NCBI GenBank assembly: GCA_963783785.1
Contig: CAWAOQ010000009.1
Coordinates: 203,455 to 267,454 of the forward strand
DNA: 64,000 nucleotides
Source of the DNA: CADEEN01 sp963783785
GTDB lineage: Bacteria > Pseudomonadota > Gammaproteobacteria > Burkholderiales > Burkholderiaceae_C
Reading direction: 5' to 3'
Positions 1 through 11,888 of this stretch are shown one piece after another (the first letter of the stretch is position 1; each line of letters opens with the position of its first letter). A program made the position numbers and the translations under genes. A model generated the notes under the pieces. The model searched no databases and was not told the DNA's origin. It saw nothing but the letters and a program-made list of their open reading frames with translations.

Positions 1-1
1 A

Positions 2-772
2 CAGCCCGACGGGTCGACACCGTCGATCACGGTGGAGCCCGCGCCCCCCGTCGAACCCGCTTCGACGATGCAGCAAGACACCGCCGAGCAGCCCGCAGGC
101 TATCGCTGGCGCGGCCCGGCGCCCGCGCGCCCGGACTGGCAGGGGCTTCGCCGCGATGCCGGCTATTTCCTCGCCTATCAGTTCGTCGCGATTGGCGTCC
201 TGTACGTGGCGCCGGAGAGCTTCTCGGGCTGGACCGAAGAGCAGAAACACACCTTCAAGTGGCGCGAGAACGTCAGCCATCCGGTGTGGGACACCGACGC
301 CTGGTACGTCAATTACATCCTGCACCCCTACTGGGGCGGCACCTACTACGTGCGCGGGCGTGAACGCGGATTGGACCAGGCCTATTCGTTCCTGTATTCG
401 GCGCTGCTGTCGACGCTGTACGAGTACGGCGCGGAGGCGCTGTTCGAGCCGGTATCCGCCCAGGATCTCTTCGTGACGCCGATCATCGGGTCACTCGTCG
501 GCGAGTTCCTGTTCATGCCGTGGCGCGCGCAGATTCGTGCCAAGGCGGGCGAACTCGACTGGACGGACAAGGCGGTCCTGCTGCTCACCGACCCGCTGGG
601 CGTCGCCAACGCGCAGATCGAGGGCCTGCTCGGCGTGAAGACAACGCTGCAATTTCAGCCCAGCGCCATGCGGCCCCCGGCACCGGCCCGCGATCCCGTG
701 GCCGCGGGCCTGGCCGGGCCATCGCAGAGGGCCCGCACGGGATGGCGTCTGCAGCTTCGGTTTGACTTGTAG
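2..772 (+). CDS. DUF3943 domain protein, 5' end possibly cut by window edge
   Basis: The frame is open to the left edge, so the true start may lie outside the window; a GTG at 32 is the first possible start inside. The protein shows the conserved core of the DUF3943 family: a His-Pro followed by a Gly-rich stretch (HPYWGGTYYVRGRERG, roughly residues 90-105), then an aromatic/Ser-rich segment and a hydrophobic helix around DLFVTPIIGSLVGEFLF. Family members are usually envelope-associated and of unknown function. The C-terminal 40 residues are Ala/Pro/Arg-rich and look unstructured. The gene is convergent with the patatin-like gene, whose stop lies 30 bp away. No function can be assigned beyond the family. 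Confidence 0.6.
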   Translation, partial: QPDGSTPSITVEPAPPVEPASTMQQDTAEQPAGYRWRGPAPARPDWQGLRRDAGYFLAYQFVAIGVLYVAPESFSGWTEEQKHTFKWRENVSHPVWDTDAWYVNYILHPYWGGTYYVRGRERGLDQAYSFLYSALLSTLYEYGAEALFEPVSAQDLFVTPIIGSLVGEFLFMPWRAQIRAKAGELDWTDKAVLLLTDPLGVANAQIEGLLGVKTTLQFQPSAMRPPAPARDPVAAGLAGPSQRARTGWRLQLRFDL

Positions 773-802
773 CGCCGGTCGCGGGTCGCGGCAGCGCGCT
801 TG

Positions 803-3057
803 TCAGAACGGGCGGCCGAGGTAGAAATACAGGCTTCGCGTGCCGTCGGCCGCCCATCCATAGCCGAGGTACGCCGGCCCGAGCGGGCTGTCGGAAGTGA
901 CGAACAGCGCCATCGACTTCAGCAGCCCGCTCGTGTTGCCAGGCACCAGCGGCTTCGTGTAGTTGCCGACCTCGAGCGACAGGCCACCGTAGGCACCGTC
1001 GAACAACCCGCCACGGACGATGCGGCGGTAGTACATCATCTGGCCGAACTGCACGCTCGCGCCGACCAGCTGCCCGGTGGCGTAACCCGACTGCTGCAGG
1101 AAGCCGCCCCACTGGATCTGGTCGTAGGCCGGCAGCGGGTCCGAGCCGATCTTGCCGCCTGCCTTGGCGTTGAACCGCACCGTGTTCTCGCCGAAGGAAT
1201 GCACCACGCTGCCGCTGGCGAGCCATTTGGTGTAGCCGGCGTCTGCGCCCATCTCGGTGTTCGAGTGATACAGCGACACGTTGGCCCCCCAGCCCTGGCG
1301 CGGGAAGTTCACGTTGTCGAGCTGATCGAGAATCAGGTCCGTCGTGACGGCACCGCGGGAGTAGGTGACGTCCGACGGGTCGATCAGGCTGGGACCGGTG
1401 TCGAGCCTGGGTATCAGCTGACCAGCCTCGACACCGAGCCGGATCGAGCCGTACTGGTCGAACTGGATGCCGAGGTCCAGCGCGGCAAGGCGCGAGCCGA
1501 CGTTGTAGACGGCGAAACGGTCTCCCCCCTTGTAGAAGTTCACGCGTTCCTGCGCGATCGACACGCGCGGAGCGATGAAGTACCGGCCCTCGACGCTGAG
1601 CGGCTGGTAGAACTCGACCCGCAGGCTGTTGTTGAACCCCAGCTGCAGATCGGTGCGGAGCTCGGCGCCGAGCGAGTTCAGCCACGTCATGCGATGGCCG
1701 GCGAGCGCGTTGAAGTAGGTTTCGCCGGTGAAGTCGCTGGACAGCCCGAGGCCCAGGCGCAGGTAGTTCGGGCCCCACGCCTTCTCGACGGCGTCGACGG
1801 CCATCACGCGCTTGCCGGGTTCTTCGAGAATGCGGTAGTTCACGTGCTCGAAGTCGCCCATGCCGTACAGCCGGCGCATGTCGGCGTCGATCTGGCTCTG
1901 CACCAGCGGCTGGCCCACGGCATCGTTTCCATCACCGCCTGCGCCGCCTTGGGGTTGACGCGTTCGAGCTTGTTGAACCGGATCTCGTCGACCGGCTTCA
2001 GGTCCGGCAGCCATCGCGACCTGCTGGCGCTTGCGCAGCGCGGCGTATTCGTCGGCGGGCAGCGAAAGCTGCGCGAGCCGGTCGGCCACCTTGCGCGCCG
2101 CGGCCTCGCCGAGCGGCGTGATCTTCGGCAGGTTGTCGAAGTCGCCGGTCGAGAAGTCCCCGAGCTCCGGCGAAATGAGGATGTCGGTCGGCTTCAGCGA
2201 CGCCAGCGAGGCCTGCACGTTCTGCTCGGTCAGGATGCTGAGCATCTGGCCGGCCACGCCGAGGATCGAGTTCAACTCCTCGCGCTTGAGCAGCGGCGTG
2301 CCGACATTGACCGCGATGACGATGTCGGCACCCATCGCACGGGCCGCTTCCACCGGCAGGTTGCTGGTCAGCATGCCGTCGACCAGCATCATGCCGCCGT
2401 ACTCCGCCGGCGCCACGGCGCCCGGCACCGACATGCTGGCCCGCATCACGTTGGCCAGTTCTCCCTCGCTGAAGACCACCGCCTTGCCGGTCACCAGGTC
2501 GGTGGCCACCGCGCGGTACGGGATCGGCAGGTCGTCGAAGCGGTGGTAGCCCTGCACCCTCGACAGCTCGCGCAGCACGGTCTCGAGCTGGACGCCGGTG
2601 ACCACCCCCTTGGTCAGGGTGGCCTTGCCTGCACTGGTGCCGATCTCCGGCCCGATGTAGTTCAGGTAGTCGTCCATCTTGCGGCGGATCGCCAGCTCAT
2701 GGCGCGGCGGATCTTCCTTGAACAGCCGCTCGACGCTGATGCCCTTGTTGATGGCCTCCATCTCCGGGACAGATCATCCCGGTCGCATAGGCGCCGCCGA
2801 CCAGCGCGCCCATGCTGGTGCCGGCGATGCAATCGATCGGCACCCGGTATTCCTCGAGCACCTTGATCACGCCGACGTGCGCCGCGCCACGCGCCCCGCC
2901 GCCCGAGAGCACCAGGCAGATCTTCGGCCGCTTGGCGCCGGCGGCCGGCTTCGGCGCCTCGTCGGCGCGGGCCGGCAGGGCCAGCGCGCCGAGCATCGCG
3001 GCCAGTCGCCAGCCACGACGCGGCTGCGGCGGCCCCGACGGCAGATCGCATGCCCAT
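803..3057 (-). CDS. patatin-like phospholipase with BamA/TamA-type barrel (type Vd autotransporter), frameshifted
   Basis: The N-terminal part carries the patatin signatures: the oxyanion loop GGGARGAAHVG and the nucleophile elbow GTSMGA (Ser of GxSxG). The Asp of the dyad is in LVDGML in the next frame. A POTRA-like segment follows (KPVDEIRFNKLERVNPKAAQ) and then a long beta-rich C-terminus ending in an aromatic residue (YFYLGRPF), typical of an outer-membrane barrel. This order matches PlpD-like class Vd autotransporters, whose lipase is thought to face the cell surface or be released. The reading frame must change near 3010 (inside the signal peptide), near 2765, and in a compensating pair near 2005 and 1945. 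I take the start as the ATG at 3057 or the one at 3051. Assembly error is more likely than decay, because every segment stays conserved. Confidence 0.8.
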
Positions 3058-3109
3058 CGCTTGTCTCTCGATCATGGTCGGCCCGTGGCGTGCACGCTGC
3101 GCGCTCTCT

Positions 3110-4112
3110 CTATTTGCCATCCCGGATGCGCCGGGAAAAATCCGCCGCCTTGTCTGCCGCCTGCGCGCGGGCGTTGACGTGGGCGCGCTGCCTGAGCTCG
3201 GTGAAGGGCACGCTGGTGTCGAGCCGGCCGGCTTCGTACAGGTACTCCGGCACATAGCCGCTGGCCAGGATCTTCCAGCTGAAAGGCAGGTGCCCCGCGT
3301 TGACCCGGGAGTGCATCCAGATATTGGTCGTGCAGTTGGTGGTCAGGGTGTTGTAGAACGCCGGCTTGGCGTTGAGGGCGTTGATCTGCTTCATGTAGTC
3401 GACGAAGAATGCGCCGGCCGCTCTCGATCGACCCCTGCAGCCGGTAGACATACACATCCTCGGGCGGATCGTGGCGATAGTTCGTGCGCAGCCGGATGAC
3501 GTCGCGCTCGTCGGCCACCACGTAGTGGAGCTCGTACTGCCTGAAGAAGCCCTTGATGGTCGAATAGCCCTCGCCCTTCTCCTTGCGCGTCTCGATCGAG
3601 ATCGCGAGATGTTCGCCGCCGGCAAAGGCGAAGCTGATGAAGGTGTGCGCGATCGCCGGCCCCATCCAGTAGACAGCCACCAGGTCGACGCCCTCCAGCT
3701 TGCTCAGTTCGAAGCGCTTGTCGTAGTAGGCCGGGGTGTAGTCGGTTTCGCTGCGGTAGTCGAAGTTGCGGATGTTGTGCAGCGTCACCACATCGCCTTC
3801 GATCGTGGCGCGGGGCAGCACCGCGACGTCGGTCTGCCAATCGCGCTCGTTGGACGGCTCGATGCCGCGCCACCAGACCACCAGGGCGACGAACAGCACC
3901 AGGTATGTGCCCAAGGCTCGCCAGCGCCAACGGCGAAAGCCCACCGCGATCAGCGCCACCAGCGACACCAGCGCAGCGACCGCGGCCGCACTGTTGCGCA
4001 CGAGATCGTTCTGCGGCCCCGAATACAGCACGGCCAGCGTGGCCCAGATGCCCGTCGCCGCCGTCAGCAGACCGAGCAGCGCCACACCGGCAGTCACGGC
4101 GAAGCGACTCAT
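3110..4112 (-). CDS. DUF4105 family membrane protein, one frameshift
   Basis: The start MSRFAVTAG lies at 4112 and is followed by three hydrophobic segments in the first 90 residues (inner-membrane anchor). Next comes the soluble DUF4105 domain, recognised by the LHNIRNFDY and EGYSTIKGFFRQYELHYVVA-type segments and the Asn/Cys motif LTTNCTTNIW near the C-terminus. The Cys in this motif suggests a papain-like active site, a proposal made for the family but not proved. The frame changes near 3420, between the Gly-Ser-Ile-Glu and Ala-Gly-Ala-Phe-Phe-Val-Asp-Tyr parts. The coding length is one base over a multiple of three, consistent with a single inserted base. It sits between the autotransporter gene and the AsmA-like gene on the same strand. 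Confidence 0.7.
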
Positions 4113-4307
4113 CGCGGTGGCAGGGCGACAGGCGACCAATAGGAGTGCGATGCGGGGTTGACGGCGGACATCGAATGCAGGATCGATTCGTTCGATGCAC
4201 GGCAGTGTAATTGTCGTGCCGGCTTCGATCAGTGCGAAGTCGGACCCCATTGATCTGCCGAGGGTGAAGGCCGAAATCCTCGCGTGCAGCGCGGCACGCG
4301 GCGCAGA

Positions 4308-7300
4308 CTACTTGGCGAGCGCCGTCGTGCAGGGACTCGGATCCGACCTCAACTTCTTCAGCGCTGCATCGGCGAGCCACCATGGGGTGGCGACCACCGC
4401 GGCGCCGGCAGCCACGGCCGACTTCGCGACGCCGACCGGATCGACCCCGACCACCGGCGCGCCGAGCGTGCCGCCGACCCGAACGATCGAGGCAATCGCG
4501 GCCGTCCCGACCCCGAGGCCGCTCTTCACGACCGGCGTCACGGCCGCATCGATGCCCTCGGTGCGCAGGTTCACGGTGCCGCTCAGCACCACGTTGTACT
4601 TGGCCGTCTCGGCGGCGACACTGCGGTCGGAAGTCAGGATGCCTTTGCTGATCGGGACATGGGCGGCCAGACACTCGAAGTCGGTGTCAGGATCCGTCTT
4701 GTGCGACGGGTTCGCCAAGCCCAGCGCGCGCGTGAAGATCCCGCGGTCGAAGTTGACCGCGAGGTTGTGCAGGCGCAACGGGCCCACCGCCACGCGTGCA
4801 TCGCCGTCGAGCGAGCCGAGGATCGCCGCCAAGGTCTTGCCGCGCCCGCGCAGCCGCAACGCGAGATCGGTGCTGCCACCGGTCACCACCCCCGGGTGCC
4901 CGAAGCGCGCGAGCATCGCTCCGGCGTCGATCCCCTTGCCGTCGATGCGCAGATCCCAAGCCGCCTGCGCTGCGTCGACCGTTGCCGACACGCTCAGCAT
5001 CTGGTTCGCCGGGCCGGCAAGCTGCATCGGCTCGACCTTCAGGCGGCCGTCGGCAACGGCCGCGCGCACCAGCAGGGGGCCGAGCGGGGCCGCGTCGCCG
5101 AACTTGACCGCATCGACGCGCAGATCGATGTCGGCGTCGATGACGCGCAGGATGTCCAGCGGCAGCGGCACGTCCGCGATCGCTCGCGCACCCTCCGCAA
5201 CGGGTTTCGCAGTGCCGCCGGCGGCAGTCGGGCTGTGCGAGCGCCGAAGCATCCAGCGTCGGAGAACGCAACGTCGCGCTGACCTTGAACCGTTCGGCAC
5301 CCCGCGTCACCGCGACGTCGCCGGCCATCGTCGTCACCGCGTGAGCCGCCTTCAGGCCGGTGAGCGCATAACCGCCGGGCACGTCGGTCAGCCGCGCACT
5401 CGCGGTGAATGGCGGCAACGCCCTCAAGTTCAGCCCGGTGAAGGTCGCGAGGCCGGCACCGCGCTTGACCTCGGCACTGACGACGAGATCGAGTTCAGCG
5501 GGTACCAGCGGCTTGCCGATGGTGCCGTCCACGATCGCGCTCGCACCGTCCACGGCAACGCTGAACTGCTTCAACTCGACGGCACCCGCGGTGAGCCGCG
5601 CCACGCCACTCACCGGACCGAGCGCACGCCGGTCGGGCAGCACCACGCGATCCAGGCGCAAGTCGGCCTCGACATCGACCGCGAGGGTCGGGCTCGTCGC
5701 GCCGGGCCCGGGACGCGGGGGCATCAGTTCGGAGAGATCGACCAGTGACCCGCTGAGACTCGCCGTCACACGCGGACGCGGTTCGCCGGGCGCGAATGCG
5801 ACGCGCCCCTGCACCGACGTCCGACCCAGCGCGAGCTTCAGATCGTCGAACACGTAGCCGCCCTGCGGCCCGCTGAGGCGCGCCGTGGCCTGCAAGGCCG
5901 GCAGTCGCGGCAGGTCGGCGCCGAACAGGCGTCCGGCGGCCTTGCTGTCATTGACTTGGGCGGTGATCGCCAGAGCGATGCCCTGCCAGTGGAGCGCGTC
6001 GTCGATCTGCCCGCTGGCGCGCAGGCGCTGCCCAGGCCGGCCGGCGGCGGCATCGATCGCCGTCAGGCGCAGCGCATCGAGCGAACCGCTCAGGCGCGCC
6101 TGGCCTTGGTAGGGGCCCATCGGCGCCATCGAGGTGCCGAAGAACTTGAACAGCTCCGCCAGTTCACCGCCCTGCAGCGCGACGCCCAGCTCGATACCGG
6201 CCAGGTTCGCCGGATCGGCGACGCTGCCGTCCAACCTTGCCGTGCCGCCGCCCAGCCTGGCCTGCAGCGCGCTGGCGTTCAGCCGGCCGTTGTCCAGCGC
6301 AAGCCGCCCACTGCCCGACTGCAGCTCGCGGCCATCGGGCAACACGAGCCGCCCGATCTGCAGTTCGAGGTCGACGTCGGCAAGCTTCCAGTGATCGGCC
6401 GGGCGCGAGGCGCCGGAGACGGCCGCGGCCGCGGTCGCCGCCGTGGCGCCGGGCGCAGGCGGCAGGCGCGCGAGATCGATCAGCGGCGAAGTCACCTTGC
6501 CGACGACGCGCAGTCGCGGTCCGCCCTGCACCACCTGCAGCGACGCGTTGACGGCGCTGTCGGCGATCTTCAATTCGAGATCGTCCACGCGATACCCCTG
6601 CCGCGTGCCGCGCACGCGAGCGCTGGCCTGAAACGGTGGCAGGCGCGGACCCTGCGTCGCGGTCTCGAGGCGCCACCAATGGGTCGCCGATGCCGCCACC
6701 TTCATGTCGATGCCGCTCGCTGTGCGCAGGTCGGCGACGCTGCCACGCAGCGTGATCTGGGGCATGCCGCGCCCGCCGAGCGCGATGTCGATCACAGGCA
6801 GCGCGGGAGCCGCTGTCGAGCCGGTCACACGCGCAGCGATGCGGTACGGCCCCAACGCCGGCAATGACATGCCAAGCCAGCGAGCGAGATCGCTGAACTG
6901 CGCGCCCTCGACGAGCAGGTCGATACCACCGCTTTGCCATTCGTAGCCCCCCGCGGCGGCGGCTGCGCCGTTGAGGTCTCCGCGCACCGTGAGGCCCAAG
7001 CGCGCCGGCGCGCCGACGACGAGGTCGATGCCGGTGAACGCCGGTGCGGCCACCGACCCGTTCAGCTGTGCGGCGCCGTGCACCGGTCCGAGCGGCGGCA
7101 CGGTCGCGCCGAACAACGCGGCGACGTCGGCGAATTCCGCTGCCTGTGCGCGCAGCGCCAGGCTGAGCCCTCCGAGTTCCCGCGGCTTCTCGACACTGCC
7201 GCGCACGCCGATGCTGGCCGCACCGATCTTGCCTTCGAGGTCGACGGGGAAAGGCGCGTTCGCGATCAGCGCCGCCAGCGGGCCGGTCGTGCCGGCCGCC

Positions 7301-7890
7301 TCGACGGGCTTGCCATCGAACGTGCCACGGGCGCTGAGATCGATCGAATGCGAAGGCGACGCGACAGCGATGCGGGCCGAGTCGATCTGCACCGCCATCG
7401 CCTTGCCGGTCTTGCCGTCCCGATAAGTCAGAGCCAGAGCCTTCAGCGCGAGTGCGTCGATCTCGAGGGCATCGGGCCACGTGGCCTTGCCCGCACCCGA
7501 CGAGCCCATCACCCAGTTGCCGACACCGTCGGCATCGGTCTCGACCAGCACACTCGCATCGGTGACCGTGACCTGCCTGATCCGCAGCCGACCCGACAGC
7601 AGCCCCAGCACGTCGAACTCGGCGCTCGCCCGGCCGGCCTGTGCCAGCCACGGCAGCGAACCCCAAGGGGCGTTGCCGAAGCGCACCTGCGACAACACCA
7701 GAGCCGGCCGCGGCCACAGCGTCACCCCAACCTCGCCGACGCCGAGTTCGCGCCCGGTGCCCGCCTTGACGGACGCGGCCAGCGCAGGAACGAGCAGGCG
7801 CGGAACCAGCAGATGAACGGCAATGGCGATCGCGGCCAGCGCTGCAACGAGCAGCACGCTCGCCGTCACCACCAGCGGTTTGAATCGCAA
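4308..7890 (-). CDS. AsmA family protein, one frameshift
   Basis: About 1190 residues. An N-terminal signal anchor (residues 8-30, VTASVLLVAALAAIAIAVHL) is followed by a long run of repeating beta-rich units of the type seen in AsmA/TamB/YhdP relatives (repeated GxxxL...V....LDGS...). The C-terminus, in the next frame, contains the usual family ending with MLARFGHPGVVTGGSTDLAL and a Gly/Ala-rich segment. The frame changes near 5235 and the length is again one base over. AsmA-like proteins bridge inner and outer membrane and are implicated in phospholipid movement; no specific role can be inferred here. It lies downstream of soxH on the same strand, but after a 73-bp gap and with no functional link to sulfur. 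Confidence 0.75.
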
Positions 7891-7963
7891 CGATCAACTC
7901 CCTGTCGGCGCGCCCGAACCCGCCGCTTCGTGAACTCTACGATGCACCGACGGCGTGCGATGT

Positions 7964-8914
7964 TCAGCGACCGGCCTGCTGCTCCATCAGCAAGTAGGTG
8001 TTGTAGGCGTTCATGCGGTTGACCGCACGAAACAGCGGCATGCGCTCGAAGCGCGACCAGTCGGCCTTGGCATAGGCCTCGTCGAAGGGCTCGAGGTCTC
8101 GTGCGGCATCGCCCATGGTCTTGCGCAGGTAGGCCAGGTAATCGCGTGTCAGTTCCATGTCGGTCGTCGGGTCGGTCGATACCGCACCGTGGCCCGGCAC
8201 CACGATCTTCGGCTTGAATTCGATCAGCCGCGACAGCGATTCGATCCACTGCCGGCTGTCGGACTGGCCGACGAACGGGATGCGCCCGCGAAAGACCATG
8301 TCGCCGGCGAACAGCACGCCGCGGCTGGGCACGTAGACCACCAGGTCCTCGGGGGTGTGCGCCGGGCCCGCGTGTCGAATCTGGAACTCAAACGTGCCGA
8401 CGCGCAGCACGGTGTCGGGCTGGTCGAGCCAGCGGTCAGGCGCCACCAGCCGGGTGCGCTCGTCGATCCACGGAAACAGCTCTTCCCGGCTCACCGCCAG
8501 TCGACGCTGGGCCGTGTCGGAGTTCAGGTACTCGCCGGCGGCACGGTGGGCGACGACGCTGGCGCCGATGGCCTTGAACGCCTGCAGGCCGTAGAAATGG
8601 TCGGCGTGGTAATGCGTGACGATGACATGGCGGATCGGCTGCGACGTGACGCGGCGGATCTCGGCGATCATTTCTTCGGCCAGCGTCGGCGAGCCCAGCG
8701 CATCGACGACGACCACGCCGTCGCCGGTGACGACGAAGCCGGCGTTGGAGATGAAGTTGCGGTTGGCGGCCGACCCCTGCGCCGACTCGCCCTGCACGAC
8801 CCAGACGTCTTCGGCCACCTTGACGGCCTTCACCGGCGTGTCCGCCGCCCAGGCCGCACCGCTGGCGAGCAGGCCTCCGGCAACGACGCCGACGAGAACG
8901 TGCCGCAGCTTCAT
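7964..8914 (-). CDS. soxH: SoxH-like metallo-beta-lactamase fold hydrolase
   Basis: 316 residues with a Sec signal peptide (MKLRHVLVGVVAGGLLASGAAWA). The MBL metal motif HYHADH (around residue 120) is complete, and further metal ligands are visible in GPAHTPEDLVV and PGHGAVS. SoxH-like proteins are common at the end of sox operons and are periplasmic; their reaction is not settled and they are not needed for thiosulfate oxidation in the model organisms. It follows a small DsrE-like gene and is the last gene of the sox operon. The start is fixed by the signal peptide. Confidence 0.75.
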   Translation of the reverse strand: MKLRHVLVGVVAGGLLASGAAWAADTPVKAVKVAEDVWVVQGESAQGSAANRNFISNAGFVVTGDGVVVVDALGSPTLAEEMIAEIRRVTSQPIRHVIVTHYHADHFYGLQAFKAIGASVVAHRAAGEYLNSDTAQRRLAVSREELFPWIDERTRLVAPDRWLDQPDTVLRVGTFEFQIRHAGPAHTPEDLVVYVPSRGVLFAGDMVFRGRIPFVGQSDSRQWIESLSRLIEFKPKIVVPGHGAVSTDPTTDMELTRDYLAYLRKTMGDAARDLEPFDEAYAKADWSRFERMPLFRAVNRMNAYNTYLLMEQQAGR

Positions 8915-8950
8915 GCGCGGTGCGCTCGTCGTTCAGTGCACGTTCAACGC

Positions 8951-9365
8951 TCAGGGTTTGATGTAGGCACTGCCCTGTTTCTGCAGCTTGGCGATGCGCA
9001 CGACCCCCGACGGCGTGAACGTGGCCTCCTGGATGAACTGCTCCTTCTTCAGGTCCACGGTTCTTCAGCGTGATCTCGCAAACCTCGAAGGCGACGCCCC
9101 GGCTCTTCAGCGCCGAGACGAGGGGTGCGTACTCCGTGCCGTTGGCGGCCTTCTCGCCTTCCATCAGCATGTCGACACCGTCGGCATGGGTCACGACGGT
9201 GACCTTTGCCGTCGGATCGACATCGAGGTGGTTGCGCACGTTGCGCAGGCCCTTCAGCCCCTGCGCCGCCGTGTTGTCGATGTGGTAGACAACGCTGTCC
9301 TGGGCCCAGCCGGTTGCAGCAGCCAGGCACAGCACGGCAGCAACGGCAAAACGGGTGATTCGCAT
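8951..9365 (-). CDS. periplasmic DsrE-family protein, one frameshift
   Basis: The product begins with a clear signal peptide (MRITRFAVAAVLCLAAATGWA) followed by a DsrE-like fold: DSVVYHIDN, then a strand-helix repeat and a segment ending FEVCEITLKNR that keeps the family Cys. The last 35 residues are in the next frame (TVDLKKEQFIQEA to SAYIKP), so the frame changes near 9060; the length is one base over. Periplasmic DsrE-like proteins lie beside SoxH in many sox clusters and may bind sulfane sulfur, but the role is not established. It lies between soxB and soxH. Confidence 0.7.
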
Positions 9366-9418
9366 GGTGGATTCCTCGCGCTGTAGAAAGGTTGGTGAAC
9401 GATGACGGCCGCGACCGC

Positions 9419-11184
9419 TCAAGGGCCGATGCCCGCGGCGCAGCGATCAAACAGCGAGGCCGGATTGCCGGCCATGCCGACCAGCCTGGGGGTGTTGATC
9501 TTGCGCGGCTTGACGCGCCCGCCCTGCGCCTTGAGCCAGGTCTCGACCACGTCCCACACCGGTTTGTTGCCCGGCGCGGTGCGCGCCTCTTCGGCCACCG
9601 GCGCCCAGCCGGCCACCTTGTAGGTCTTGCCGGCATCGATCGGCTGGCCCGCGAGGCGCATCTCGCTGATGCGCTGCCCCATCTTCTCGAGCGGGTTGCA
9701 GGTGTAGGCCAGGCCGCCGACGCGCACCATGTCGCCGCCCTGCTGGTAGTACGGATCGGGGTTGAACAGGTTGTCGGCGACGTCCTCGAGGATGTTCTTG
9801 ATCATCTCGCCGCTCATCTCGGTCAGGGTCGCGTAGGGGTAGGTGATCGCCAGCTGGTCCATCATCAATTCGCGCGTGATCGCGTCGCCCGGCAGCAGCG
9901 TCGTGCCCCAGCGGAACCCCGGCGAGAACGCGATCTGGGCGCCCTGCACCTCCATCAACGCGTCGCAGATCAGCTGGTCCCACGAGCCGTTGAAGTTGCC
10001 GCGGCGGTACAGCAGGCCGTCGGTGATGGCCAGCTTCTCGGCCAGCCTGGCCTCGTAGGGCGCGCGCACCTTGGTGATCAGCGCGTCCATCGCCGGGTCG
10101 GCCGGCAACTGGTTGGCGAAGACCGGCAACAGCCGGTAGCGGAAATCGACCACCTTGCCGCCCTTGACGTCGAAGTCCATCAGGCCGAGGAACTTGCTGT
10201 TGCTGCCGGCGTTGGTGACCAGCGTCTTGCCGCCGGCCGTATGCAGTTCGCGACCGGCACCGCCACCGGCACGCCGTCGTGGGTGTGGCCGCCGAAGATG
10301 GCATCGATGCCACGCACGCGCGAGGCCAGCTTCAGGTCGACGTCCATGCCGTTGTGCGACAGCAGCACGACGACCTGCGCGCCCTTGCCGCGCACCTCGT
10401 CGACCATCTTCTGCAGGTTGTCGTCCTGGATGCCGAAACTCCAGTCGGCGACCAGGTAGCGCGGGTTGGCGATCGGCGTGTACGGGAACGCCTGGCCGAT
10501 GATCGCGCACGGCACGCCGTTGATCTCGCGCAGCACGTAGGGCTTGAACACCGGGTCGCCGAAGTCGGTGGTCTTGACGTTCTGCGCCAGGAAGTCGATC
10601 TTGCCGTTGAAGTCCTTCTCGACGATTTCCTTCACGCGCTCCATGCCGTAGGTGAACTCCCAGTGGCCGGTCATCACGTCGACGCCGAGCAGCTTGCAGG
10701 CATCGACCATGTCCTGCGCGTTGGTCCACAGCGACGTGGCCGAGCCCTGCCAGGTGTCGCCACCATCGAGCAGCAGCGCGCCGGGCCGGCTGGCCTTCAA
10801 CTGCTTGACCAGCGTGGCCAGGTGCGCGAAGCCGCCGACCTTGCCGTAGCGGCGCGCCGCCTTCTCGAAGTCCAGGTAGGTGAAGGCATGCGCCAGTGCG
10901 GTGCCGGGCCGCACGCCCGCCGCCTTCAGCAACGACTCGCCGACCCGATGCGGCAGCTGCCCCTGCATCGAGCCGATACCGAGGTTGACGCTCGGCTCGC
11001 GAAAATGGATCGGCTTCAACTGCGCATGGCAATCGGTCATGTGCAGGAACGACACGTTGCCGAACGGTGCGATGTCGTACAGCCCGCGTTGCGCAGTGGC
11101 CGCATCGGCGTCGGCATAGCGCCCGAGGCCCATGCCGGCCGCCGAGGCCGCGCCCAGCACCTGGAGGAACTCGCGCTTGTTCAT
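9419..11184 (-). CDS. soxB: SoxB, thiosulfohydrolase, one frameshift
   Basis: SoxB hydrolyses the terminal sulfone from SoxY-bound thiosulfate in the periplasm using a di-manganese centre. The start MNKREFLQVLG at 11184 gives a Tat-like leader (Lys-Arg variant). The metallophosphatase ligands are visible: HMTDCHAQL, GGDTWQGS, GHWEFTYG, LSHNGMDVD and GGHTHDG. The C-terminal 5'-nucleotidase-type domain (GNFNGSWDQLICDALM, TEMSGEMIKNILEDV) is complete but in another frame; the switch lies near 10250, just after the GGHTHDG motif. The last gene-specific stop is the TGA at 9419. It is the fifth gene of soxYZAXB. Confidence 0.93.
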
Positions 11185-11228
11185 AGGCAGGACAGCAGAC
11201 ACGCGCCAGCGCGTGCCCCTCGAGGTGG

Positions 11229-11873
11229 CTACTGGTTGACCGGGGACTTCGGATCGAGCAGCAGTGCCATCAGATGGCGCAGCTGGTCCTCGTCGAGCAG
11301 TCCGGCGTGGCCGAAGCGGGGCATGTTCGAGCAGGCCGCATAGGCCTTGCTGTTCCACATCTTGCCCCAGGTGTACTGCACGATCGCCGCGCTGGCCGGG
11401 TCGGCCACGTCCTTCACGCCACGCAGCTTGCCGTAGTTGTAGAGGCTCGGGCCGAGCGTGCCGTAGGAGATCTCCTGCTTTCCGATCTGGTGGCAGTTGT
11501 AGCAGTTGCCGCCGTTGGCCGCGGTGGCCGCCGACGCATCGGACCAGGTCATGCCGCGGCCGCTTTGTGCGAGCTTCTCCCCTTCGCGCCAGTCGCCGAG
11601 ATAGCGGCCCCCGGCGGGCCACTTGATCGCGGCCAGGGCCTCGCCTCGATCTGCTTGGCCAGCGCCTCGGCGGGCGGTTTGTCCGACGAGCACGCCTTCT
11701 GCACGGGATCCTGGTTCAGGCGGTCGACCTTGGCGATGCCCTGGTCGCGGAACGAGGCCTTCAGCATCGCCAGCGCCTGCTGCGTCGAGCGCCGCCGGGG
11801 ATGGCATCGAGGCACACCCGGCGACGATCACCGCAGCGCCCACGAGTGCGGAGATCGCAATGGCTCTCTTCAT
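11229..11873 (-). CDS. soxX: SoxX, monohaem c-type cytochrome, two frameshifts
   Basis: SoxX forms the SoxAX complex that joins thiosulfate to the SoxY thiol. The N-terminus has a lipoprotein-type signal (IVAGCAS). The haem-binding CYNCH lies in the C-terminal domain, with an axial Met in NMPRFGH. The coding path needs two compensating frame changes, near 11790 and 11645, linking ALAMLKASFRDQGIAK to the haem domain. The total length is a multiple of three, so the two indels cancel. Its position between soxA and soxB is standard. Confidence 0.9.
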   Translation of the reverse strand: MKRAIAISALVGAAVIVAGCASMPSPAALDAAGAGDAEGLVPRPGHRQGRPPEPGSRAEGVLVGQTARRGAGQADRGEALAAIKWPAGGRYLGDWREGEKLAQSGRGMTWSDASAATAANGGNCYNCHQIGKQEISYGTLGPSLYNYGKLRGVKDVADPASAAIVQYTWGKMWNSKAYAACSNMPRFGHAGLLDEDQLRHLMALLLDPKSPVNQ

Positions 11874-11888
11874 CGTTTGTCTCCGTCC

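Noticed and set aside
800..2866. Long open frame on the plus strand opposite the patatin gene (688 residues)
   Set aside because: It is a GC-driven antisense shadow with repetitive Arg/His/Val composition and no domain; the minus strand codes for the autotransporter.
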